DNA from: CAZKTS01 sp964555735
GTDB lineage: Bacteria; Actinomycetota; Acidimicrobiia; IMCC26256; PALSA-555
Reading direction: 5' to 3'
DNA: 9,712 nt
Assembly (NCBI GenBank): GCA_964555735.1
Contig: CAZKTS010000017.1
Coordinates: 1 to 9,712 of the forward strand
Part shown: positions 1 through 5,385 of the stretch, one piece after another
Numbering within the stretch: the stretch's first letter is position 1
Layout of the letters: every line of letters begins with the position of its first letter
Notes under the pieces: model-generated
Told to the model about the DNA's origin: nothing
Databases searched by the model: none
What the model saw: the letters and a program-made list of their open reading frames with translations, nothing else
Made by a program: the position numbers and the translations under genes

Positions 1-94
1 AGCGCTTTTTGCCGGTCTCGTCCGTGCCGGCGAACACCCGCAGCTCGTACGCCGTGCCGGTGGGTCCGGACCGGACCCGGATGTGTCCTCGCAC
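1..94 (-). CDS. Tyrosine recombinase / phage-type integrase, N-terminal fragment (cut by window edge)
   Basis: Read on the minus strand from a GTG at 94-92, 31 codons stay open to the window edge. The peptide begins MRGHIRVRSGP and continues YELRVFAGTDETGKKR. This is the pattern of the arm-type DNA-binding domain that opens many actinobacterial tyrosine integrases: a basic start, then a W/Y-E-L-R-V strand, a short turn, and D-x-x-TGKK. Such enzymes carry out site-specific integration and excision of prophages and integrative elements. The start is supported by GGGAGG at 105-100, five bases upstream. The catalytic R-H-R-Y domain would lie outside the window and cannot be checked. Its position just past the 3' end of a tRNA gene on the same strand supports the call. 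The evidence is a short N-terminus only, so another protein cannot be excluded. Confidence 0.68.
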   Translation of the reverse strand, partial: MRGHIRVRSGPTGTAYELRVFAGTDETGKKR

Positions 95-99
95 CGAGG

Positions 100-105
100 C
101 CTCCC
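100..105 (-). promoter_or_regulatory. Ribosome binding site of the integrase
   Basis: GGGAGG on the minus strand, five bases before the GTG at 94. It fixes the start of the partial integrase gene and is the main evidence that this short edge fragment is a real gene start. Confidence 0.6.
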
Positions 106-109
106 GAGG

Positions 110-131
110 GATTCGCAAATGATTCGCAAAT
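110..131. repeat. Tandem 11-bp direct repeat upstream of the integrase
   Basis: GATTCGCAAAT occurs twice head to tail (110-120 and 121-131). The unit is itself nearly palindromic (ATTTGCGAAT on the other strand). A related core, CGCAAA, recurs at 189-194 beside the tRNA 3' end. The repeats sit just upstream of the integrase ribosome binding site, between it and the tRNA. Repeated sites here could be arm-type integrase sites, excisionase sites or a repressor operator; the sequence does not say which. Confidence 0.6.
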
Positions 132-132
132 G

Positions 133-144
133 GCCTGGACAGGC
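133..144. promoter_or_regulatory. Short palindrome GCCTG-GA-CAGGC, possible operator
   Basis: A perfect 5-bp inverted repeat with a 2-bp centre directly abuts the tandem repeat in the integrase upstream region. The loop is too short for an RNA hairpin, so a protein-binding dyad is the more natural reading. There is no further support. Confidence 0.25.
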
Positions 145-198
145 ATTGCGACCGTGCGTCACTCGGAGCGGAAACGGCCTCTGAACTGCGCAAACGCT

Positions 199-242
199 TG
201 GAGGCGGTGGCGGGAATTGAACCCGCGTCCAGGGTTTTGCAG
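199..242 (-). other. Candidate attachment site (att) in the 3' half of tRNA-Cys
   Basis: Tyrosine integrases commonly recombine at a stretch running from the tRNA anticodon loop or T arm to the 3' end, and the int gene usually sits immediately beyond it, as here. The exact core cannot be defined because the second copy at the far end of the putative element is outside the window. The limits given (anticodon loop to CCA) are the usual range, not a measured repeat. No second copy of the tRNA 3' end was noticed elsewhere in the window. Confidence 0.35.
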
Positions 243-273
243 ACCCTTGCCTGAGCCACTCGGCTACGCCGCC
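199..273 (-). tRNA. tRNA-Cys (anticodon GCA) with encoded CCA
   Basis: On the minus strand the full cloverleaf can be drawn. The acceptor 5' strand GGCGGCG is at 273-267, followed by TA. The D arm begins GCCGAGTGG. The anticodon stem AGGGT/ACCCT encloses the loop CTGCAAA, with anticodon GCA at 240-238. A 4-base variable loop follows, then the T arm GCGGG-TTCAATT-CCCGC and the acceptor 3' strand CACCGCC. The discriminator is U, the identity base of tRNA-Cys, and CCA is encoded at 201-199. The acceptor stem has one mismatch (C6 opposite A67). The gene is unlinked to the exporter genes, which run the other way, and it lies next to an integrase start, so its 3' half is the likely attachment site of an element. 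Confidence 0.93.
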
Positions 274-307
274 GCGCGAAGCCCCGGAGGGCGGTTGCGG
301 AGGTTCG

Positions 308-313
308 AGGTTA
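308..313 (-). promoter_or_regulatory. Possible -10 box of tRNA-Cys
   Basis: TAACCT on the minus strand fits the actinobacterial TANNNT pattern. It would start transcription roughly 25-30 bases before the mature tRNA 5' end at 273. No convincing -35 box is visible at the right spacing. Confidence 0.3.
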
Positions 314-353
314 TCCCTTCACTCTCGACCCACCCGGTGCCGATACGAGGTGG

Positions 354-1283
354 GTGCCCCCGGATGTGATGGTCGAGGCCGTCGACGTCCGCCGAACCTT
401 CGGCGACGTCGTGGCAGTCGACTCCCTCTCCCTCACCATCCCGAGCGGTTCCGTGACCGTGCTGCTCGGTCCCAACGGCGCCGGCAAGACGACGGTGGTC
501 CGCTTGGTCACCGGCGCGCTCGCGTCTCACGGCGGCTCGATCCGCGTGTTCGGGCTCGATCCTGCGGGCGACGACGGCGCGGAGGTGCGTCGGCGCTGCG
601 GCGTCGTGCCGGCCCGGCCGGCGCTCTACGACCGGCTCAACGGCTACGACAACCTGCGGTACGCGGCGGAGCTGTTCGACGTGCCGACCGAGGCGATCCC
701 CGACCGCATCGCCGAAGCATCGGCCCGGTTCGGCATCGCGGACGCCCTCGCCCAGAAGGTCGGGGGCTACTCGACCGGGATGCGCGCTCGGCTCGCGCTC
801 GCTCGGGCAGTGCTGCACGAGCCCGATCTGCTGCTGCTCGACGAGCCGACCGCGGGGCTCGACCCCGAGTCGGCCAAGGCGGTGCTCGGCCTCATCGACG
901 AGCTCGCCGAGCACGGCAAGGCGATCCTCATGTGCACCCACCTGCTCCTCGAGGCCGAAGGCCTCGCCGACAACGTGGTCGTCCTCGACCACGGAGAGGC
1001 GCTCATCGCCGGGTCGCCCGCCGAGCTCACCCACCGGTTCTGGCCGGCATCGCGCGTCGTGATCGACGCCGACGACCCGAGCGTGCTCGATGCCGCCCGA
1101 ACACTCCCCTATGTGCACGCATACGAGCGCAACGGCGTCGCGACCGTCGAGCTCACGGACGAGGAGCACGTCCCTGACCTCGTCGACGCGCTGGTCGGCG
1201 CGGGCGCGCGCCTGCGGCGGGTCGAGCCGCAGCGACCCACGCTGGAGCAGCTCTACTTCGAGATCAGGAAGCGGTCCGCATGA
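354..1283 (+). CDS. ABC-2 type exporter, ATP-binding protein
   Basis: A 309-residue ATPase of the DrrA/NatA-like ABC-2 exporter class, which hydrolyses ATP at the inner face of the membrane to drive export by the permease encoded next. Visible motifs are Walker A GPNGAGKT (39-46), signature YSTGM (139-143), Walker B LLLLDE (159-164), D-loop GLDP (168-171) and H-loop His196. The Q-loop position reads PAR in GVVPARPAL (83-91), so the usual Gln is Ala. A C-terminal extension of about 90 residues is typical of this class. Three in-frame starts are possible: GTG 354, GTG 366 and ATG 369. GAGG at 347-350 is close to the first but far from the others, while homology would fit a start at 369 equally well. 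The gene overlaps the permease by four bases (ATGA). The substrate cannot be inferred. Confidence 0.92.
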   Translation: MPPDVMVEAVDVRRTFGDVVAVDSLSLTIPSGSVTVLLGPNGAGKTTVVRLVTGALASHGGSIRVFGLDPAGDDGAEVRRRCGVVPARPALYDRLNGYDNLRYAAELFDVPTEAIPDRIAEASARFGIADALAQKVGGYSTGMRARLALARAVLHEPDLLLLDEPTAGLDPESAKAVLGLIDELAEHGKAILMCTHLLLEAEGLADNVVVLDHGEALIAGSPAELTHRFWPASRVVIDADDPSVLDAARTLPYVHAYERNGVATVELTDEEHVPDLVDALVGAGARLRRVEPQRPTLEQLYFEIRKRSA

Positions 1284-2107
1284 GCAGGCGACGGCCTTCC
1301 CGCGCGTGGACGATCGCGCGCACCGACCTGCGCCAGCTCCGCCAGGCGCGCGACTTCTGGATGCCCCTCGCGGTGATCGCCGGGCTGTTCTTCGTGATCA
1401 TCCCGGCGGTGCTCCTCGCCATCATCACCAACGTGAGCGACGTCAAGCTGGTCAAGCAGCTGAGCGACGTCGTGGGGACGTTGCCGCAGGAGCTGAAGGC
1501 GAACGTGCAGGGCGAGCCGGGGCCGGTCCAAGCGTCGTACGCGCTCGCGGTCTACCTCTTCGCACCGCTCGCGATCATCGTGCCCCTGACCGTCTCGTCG
1601 GCGGTGGGTGCGAACACGATCATCGGCGAGCGGGAGCGCGGCAGTGGCGAGTTCCTCGCGCACTCCCCGGCCACGGAGCGCGAGGTCTACATCGGCAAGC
1701 TGCTGGCGAGCCTCATCCCGGGCTACCTCGCCGCCGCGGTCGGGTTCCTCTGCTACTCGCTCGTCGTGAACGTCACCGTCGGCCCGAAGGTCGGGGGCTG
1801 GTTCTTCCCCACCGAGAACTGGTGGATCCTCGTGGTCTGGGTGCTGCCGCCGTTCATCGCCCTCGCGCTGGCGGTCATCCTCTCCATCTCGGCGCGGGTG
1901 TCGAGCGCGGCGGCGGCGCAGCAGGCGTCGGCGCTGGTGACGCTGCCACTGATCGTGATCGCCTACGGCGTCGCGAGCGGGACCTTGTTCCAGGGCAAGG
2001 AGGTCGCGCTGGTGATCGGCGTCCTGGCGTGGATCGCGGCCGCGATCGCGCTCTCACGAGGAGCGAAGGCCGTGCGCCGCGAGCGCCTCCTCGGCATGGG
2101 CGGCTGA
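1280..2107 (+). CDS. ABC-2 type exporter, membrane permease
   Basis: A 275-residue integral membrane protein that forms the translocation path for the ATPase encoded just upstream; the ATGA overlap implies translational coupling. Six hydrophobic segments lie at about residues 28-50, 88-110, 139-165, 180-203, 213-235 and 239-260. The basic N-terminus (SRRRPSR) is presumably cytoplasmic. After helix two comes GERERGSGEFLAHSP (116-130), matching the E-R-E-x-G-T/S-x-E-x-L-x-x-x-P loop seen in ABC-2 permeases of the NatB/CcmB-like type, thought to contact the ATPase. The long loop between the first two segments (about 51-87) is presumably extracellular. The protein ends with a basic tail. The substrate is unknown; the following secreted-protein genes might be functionally linked, but nothing in the sequence demonstrates this. 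Confidence 0.88.
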   Translation: MSRRRPSRAWTIARTDLRQLRQARDFWMPLAVIAGLFFVIIPAVLLAIITNVSDVKLVKQLSDVVGTLPQELKANVQGEPGPVQASYALAVYLFAPLAIIVPLTVSSAVGANTIIGERERGSGEFLAHSPATEREVYIGKLLASLIPGYLAAAVGFLCYSLVVNVTVGPKVGGWFFPTENWWILVVWVLPPFIALALAVILSISARVSSAAAAQQASALVTLPLIVIAYGVASGTLFQGKEVALVIGVLAWIAAAIALSRGAKAVRRERLLGMGG

Positions 2108-2113
2108 GCCACC

Positions 2114-2119
2114 TACGAT
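2114..2119 (+). promoter_or_regulatory. Possible -10 box for the beta-propeller genes
   Basis: TACGAT fits TANNNT and lies seven bases past the permease stop. A start at about 2126 would fall inside the left arm of the hairpin at 2121-2140, leaving that arm mostly out of the transcript. No clear -35 box is seen. Confidence 0.3.
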
Positions 2120-2120
2120 C

Positions 2121-2140
2121 CCTCTCGCACGGGCGAGAGG
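2121..2140 (+). promoter_or_regulatory. Hairpin overlapping the ribosome binding site of the PQQ-like gene
   Basis: CCTCTCG (2121-2127) and CGAGAGG (2134-2140) form a perfect 7-bp stem with a 6-base loop CACGGG. The right arm runs into the purine-rich ribosome binding site (AGGAGG at 2138-2143, ATG at 2147). It is not followed by a T-run, so it is a weak candidate for a classical terminator. It could partly mask the ribosome binding site on messages reading through from the exporter genes. Confidence 0.45.
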
Positions 2141-2146
2141 AGGGGG

Positions 2147-4105
2147 ATGCGCTCGCGGCGGGGAGTGTGCGCGCTCGTGGTCGTCATGACGGCCGCGACG
2201 TTGCTCGTGGTGGACGGCTCGTCTGCGGTCGCGCACGCGCACCAGCAGGGCGAACCTGTCGAGCAGTCGTGCGATTGGCCGATGTGGGGCAACGACGACG
2301 CGCGCACCTTCTCGACCACGTGCTCGGACCTCTCGACCCAGAACGCAGCCGAGCTGCGTCGCATCTGGTTCTTCAACACCCATGACGTCGTGACGGCCAC
2401 CCCCGCGGTCGTCGACGGTGTCGCGTACGTCGGCGACTGGTCGGGCCGCTTCTACGCGCTGCGGGTCAAGGACGGGAAGCGCCTCTGGATGTTCAAGGCG
2501 CCTCCGCATCCCAACGTCTACGCCGGCCAGATCGTCTCGTCGGCCGCGGTCGAAGAGGTCGACGGGCAGCGCATCGTCTTCGTCGGGAGCGGCAAGACGC
2601 TCTACGCGCTGCGTGCCAAGGACGGGCGGCTCGTGTGGAAGCACGAGCTGAACCCCAAGGGTGGGGCGGACGACCCGACGGAGATCGAGACGTCGCCCGC
2701 CGTGGTCGACGGCATGGTGCTCGTCGGGTACGACGTCCACAACAGCGGGAAGGGTGAACCGGCGGGCGTCGTCGCGCTCGATGCGGCGAACGGCGACGTC
2801 CGCTGGCAGACGACGACCGCGCCGACCGAGGGTGAGGGCGCGACCGGTCCCGGGTGCGGCGACGTCTGGTCCTCGCCGACGGCCGACGCCGAACGGCGGC
2901 TGGCGTTCGTCGCCACCGGCAACTGCGTGACCAGCCCGAAGGGATACGGGCGGTTCGCCGAGGCGATGATCGCGCTCGACCTCGACGACGGCACGGTGCG
3001 CTGGACGTACCAGCCCCACCCGCCGAACCGTGACGACCTCGACTTCGCCGGCGCGCCGAACCTGTTCGACATCGGCGGGCGCGCCGTCGTCGGCCTCGGC
3101 AACAAGGACGGCGCCTACTACGCCGTCGATCGGGAGACCGGTGAGCTCGTGTGGTCGACCAAGGTCGCCGAACCCGGGCTCACGCGACCCGGCAGCAACT
3201 TCTCGACCGGCGGGTTCATCGGCCCGACCGCGGTCGCCGACGGCATCGTCACCGGCGGCACCGCGATCGGCGGCTCGCCGTTCCTCCACGGCCTCGACGC
3301 GTCGACGGGCGCGGTCGTCTGGCAGCAGCCGGAGGCCGCCGCGACGTACGGCGCGCCGGCCGTCGCCAACGGGGTGCTGATCATCGGCGGCACCGACTTC
3401 ACGATCCGCGCGCTCGACCTCGCCACCGGGGCGGTGCTCTGGCGCGACGAGGTGCAGGGCGCGGTCTCGGGTGGTGCCGCCATCGTCGGGCCCGACGTGA
3501 TCGCGGTCGCGGGCATCCGTGAGCCCAACACCAGCAAGCGGAGCCGTACCAGTGGCGTGTACCGGTACTCGCTCGAAGGCGAGCCGGTGACGAGCACGAC
3601 CACCGACGCACCGGCACCCAAGCCGAAGCGAACACCGAAGACCGCGCCGGGCGCGACGCAGGAGTGCGTCGGCGCGCCGTGCAGCGTCGGCTTCACCCTC
3701 GTCGAGCCGCCGCCGGGCACGTCGCCCGAGATGACGATGGAGCTCCGCACCGATCCGTGGAAGGCCACGATCACGACCAGCGGTCTCGGACCCCCGAGCG
3801 CCTGGATCCGCGCGGGCAGCCCCGACGCAGCCACCGGAGCGACGCGCTACGGCGTCTTCATCTCCGAGAGCGACGACAACCCGCAGGGCGGTCTGCTCTG
3901 CGTGCTCGGGGCCGACGGCTCCTGCACGACCACGAAGATCCCGCGTGCCGGCGCCACCTACAGCCGCATCAGCGTGCTCGCGATCACCGACTCCAACGAG
4001 CTGCCCTCCCCCACGTCCGGCGTGAACCGTCTCGTCGTCACCAAGTCGTTCGACCCGCCGCTCGCGCCGGTCGTCCGATCCACCAAGAAGTCATCGGACA
4101 AGTAG
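2147..4105 (+). CDS. Secreted PQQ-like beta-propeller repeat protein with C-terminal extra domain
   Basis: A 652-residue predicted exported protein. The N-terminus has a Sec-type signal: RSRR, a hydrophobic core at 6-22, and cleavage after Ala29 or Ala31 (AVA/AHA). The mature part opens with DWPMWGNDDARTF (43-55), the usual entry of PQQ-repeat propellers. Repeated blades follow with the pattern 'a-x-P-A-V-x-D-G-x-x-Y-V-G ... L-Y-A-L-x-x-x-x-G-x-x-x-W', for example YALRVKDGKRLW, YALRAKDGRLVW, VALDAANGDVRW, IALDLDDGTVRW, YAVDRETGELVW and RALDLATGAVLW, giving about seven or eight blades to residue 475. A Thr/Pro/Lys-rich linker (482-503) leads to a C-terminal domain of about 150 residues with four cysteines (507, 512, 585, 593) that I do not recognise. 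Such propellers occur in PQQ dehydrogenases and BamB-like proteins; no full set of PQQ or metal ligands was verified, so an enzymatic role is unproven. Confidence 0.85.
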   Translation: MRSRRGVCALVVVMTAATLLVVDGSSAVAHAHQQGEPVEQSCDWPMWGNDDARTFSTTCSDLSTQNAAELRRIWFFNTHDVVTATPAVVDGVAYVGDWSGRFYALRVKDGKRLWMFKAPPHPNVYAGQIVSSAAVEEVDGQRIVFVGSGKTLYALRAKDGRLVWKHELNPKGGADDPTEIETSPAVVDGMVLVGYDVHNSGKGEPAGVVALDAANGDVRWQTTTAPTEGEGATGPGCGDVWSSPTADAERRLAFVATGNCVTSPKGYGRFAEAMIALDLDDGTVRWTYQPHPPNRDDLDFAGAPNLFDIGGRAVVGLGNKDGAYYAVDRETGELVWSTKVAEPGLTRPGSNFSTGGFIGPTAVADGIVTGGTAIGGSPFLHGLDASTGAVVWQQPEAAATYGAPAVANGVLIIGGTDFTIRALDLATGAVLWRDEVQGAVSGGAAIVGPDVIAVAGIREPNTSKRSRTSGVYRYSLEGEPVTSTTTDAPAPKPKRTPKTAPGATQECVGAPCSVGFTLVEPPPGTSPEMTMELRTDPWKATITTSGLGPPSAWIRAGSPDAATGATRYGVFISESDDNPQGGLLCVLGADGSCTTTKIPRAGATYSRISVLAITDSNELPSPTSGVNRLVVTKSFDPPLAPVVRSTKKSSDK

Positions 4106-4115
4106 GAGCACTCCC

Positions 4116-5288
4116 ATGCGCCGTCTCCTGATCTTCGCTGTCGTCGCCGCCGCGGTGGTCGCGCTCGTGATGCCGGCTGCGTTCGCACAGTCGGACGGGT
4201 CGTCGGAGGCCCCGTCGAAGACCGCCGCGCGCGTCGTCGTCTTCAACGGCCAGGGCAACGACCTCGACGCGTACAGCGCGGTGCCGCCGTTCAAGCACCA
4301 GACGGTGATCGAGACGCGATCGAAGGACCCCAAGGGCCTCGACCTCAACGCCCAGATCTGCTTCTTCCCCGACGGGAAGCGCTTCATCGCCGGCGAGGAC
4401 ACCAACCAGCCCGACCCGATCCAGGGCTGGGGCATCTTCACCCTGAAGGGCAACAAGGTCGGCAGCTTCGACACCAAGGAGATCGGCAAGCTCCAGCCCA
4501 CCTACCAGGGTTCCGCCGACAACGCCGAGAACTACGGGTGCGGCATCCTCTCCGACGGCCGGGTCGTGACGAGCGACATCGGCAACCAGGCGACCGGCTC
4601 CGGCGACGGCCAGCTCATCATCTGGTTCCCGCCGTTCACCAAGGGGTTCGAGTCCGACGCCCAGGGCGCGGTAGGCACGGTGCCGTACTGCAAGATCGAC
4701 ATCGGGATCGGCACGGCCGGCGGGATCGCGGTGGACGGCGACGACAACGTCTACGTCGCGTCGGCACGCGGCGACACCGTGGGCGTGCTCAAGTACTCAG
4801 GGCCGTTCCCGACGTCGGCGACGCCCGATGGCGGCTGCGAGACCACCGACGCCACCGGCGCGCCTATGACGACCACGGTCGCGCGCACGCAGTTCATCAA
4901 CACCGACCACGGGCTCGGGACCCCGAACGCGATCGCGCCGGGACCGGACGGTGGCTGGTACGTCACGAGCGTGTTCACCGGCGTGATCAACCAGTACTCG
5001 GCCGACGGCACCTACCTGCGCACGATCCTCAGCCCGCCGGCCGGCGAGACGCTCGGCGCGCAGCCGTTCTCGACCGGCACACCGCTCGGGATCGGTGTCG
5101 CGCCGGACGGCACGATCTTCTACGCCGACATCGGCATCGTCGTGAGCCCCGACGGTATCGGCCCCGGCGACAACACCGGCACCGTTCGGCGCATCAGCTT
5201 CAAGGACGGCGAGCCCCAGCCGCCCGAGATCATGGCGAAGGGCCTCGCGTTCCCCGACGGCATCGGCGTCTGGGTCCCCAAGAAGTGA
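4116..5288 (+). CDS. Secreted NHL/SMP-30-like beta-propeller protein
   Basis: A 390-residue predicted exported protein. The signal peptide is MRRLL, a hydrophobic core at about 4-20, then AFA/Q with cleavage after Ala24. The mature part has propeller-type repeats of the form 'D-G-x-x-Y-V-A/T-S ... G-x-I/V-x-x-Y-S': GIAVDGDDNVYVASARGD, AIAPGPDGGWYVTSVFTG, GIGVAPDGTIFYADIG, and the closing FPDGIGVWV. This is the look of NHL or SMP-30/gluconolactonase-like propellers, but the metal ligands of lactonases could not be assigned, so no reaction is claimed. AGGAG (4104-4108) overlaps the TAG stop of the preceding gene and sits seven bases before this ATG, so the two propeller genes are almost certainly co-transcribed. 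A strong hairpin follows the stop. Confidence 0.78.
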   Translation: MRRLLIFAVVAAAVVALVMPAAFAQSDGSSEAPSKTAARVVVFNGQGNDLDAYSAVPPFKHQTVIETRSKDPKGLDLNAQICFFPDGKRFIAGEDTNQPDPIQGWGIFTLKGNKVGSFDTKEIGKLQPTYQGSADNAENYGCGILSDGRVVTSDIGNQATGSGDGQLIIWFPPFTKGFESDAQGAVGTVPYCKIDIGIGTAGGIAVDGDDNVYVASARGDTVGVLKYSGPFPTSATPDGGCETTDATGAPMTTTVARTQFINTDHGLGTPNAIAPGPDGGWYVTSVFTGVINQYSADGTYLRTILSPPAGETLGAQPFSTGTPLGIGVAPDGTIFYADIGIVVSPDGIGPGDNTGTVRRISFKDGEPQPPEIMAKGLAFPDGIGVWVPKK

Positions 5289-5305
5289 AGCGTCGACTCG
5301 AAGAG

Positions 5306-5361
5306 CCCGTTCTCGGCACGTTGAGTGTCATATGGACTGACGCAACGTGCCAAGAACCGGG
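5306..5361 (+). terminator. Long imperfect hairpin, probable terminator between the propeller genes and the acyl-CoA cluster
   Basis: GTTCTCGGCACGTTG (5309-5323) pairs with CAACGTGCCAAGAAC (5343-5357) with only C5314/A5352 unmatched. Allowing a one-base bulge at 5358, CCC 5306-5308 pairs with GGG 5359-5361. Within the 19-base loop TGTCA (5326-5330) can pair with TGACG (5338-5342), with one G-T pair, around TATGGAC. There is no T-run, so it would be a terminator of the U-less kind proposed for high-GC actinobacteria. It begins 17 bases after the upstream stop. It also reaches to within 11 bases of the -10 box of the next operon, so an additional role as operator is possible. Confidence 0.6.
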
Positions 5362-5371
5362 GTGGCCCTTG

Positions 5372-5377
5372 TAGTCT
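5372..5377 (+). promoter_or_regulatory. -10 box, putative leaderless promoter of the thiolase cluster
   Basis: TAGTCT fits TANNNT. Counting about seven bases on puts the transcription start near 5384, practically at the GTG at 5386. No ribosome binding site precedes that GTG, which is what a leaderless message would look like. The -35 region would lie in the right arm of the hairpin at 5343-5357 and has no obvious consensus. Confidence 0.42.
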
Positions 5378-5385
5378 CGGGCTCC

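Noticed and set aside
130..369. Small plus-strand open frame of 79 codons across the tRNA region
   Set aside because: It runs antisense through tRNA-Cys and into the exporter start, has no ribosome binding site and no similarity I recognise.
264..1169. Minus-strand open frame of 301 codons
   Set aside because: It is antisense to the ABC ATPase, overlaps the tRNA 5' end and has no motif; it is a codon-bias shadow.
1090..2385. Plus-strand open frame of 431 codons spanning the permease
   Set aside because: It crosses the permease and the start of the PQQ-like gene in a different frame and reads as low-complexity Arg/Gly/Ala; the permease frame has six hydrophobic helices.
2054..3289. Long minus-strand open frame of 411 codons
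   Set aside because: It lies opposite the PQQ-like gene, is rich in Arg/Asp/Gly/Val with no recognisable motif, and is the usual antisense shadow in high-GC DNA.
5347..5385. GTG 5347 as start of the fused HMGS-like gene
   Set aside because: It lies in the right arm of the long hairpin and before the -10 box, and the extra 13 residues are not needed for the domain.
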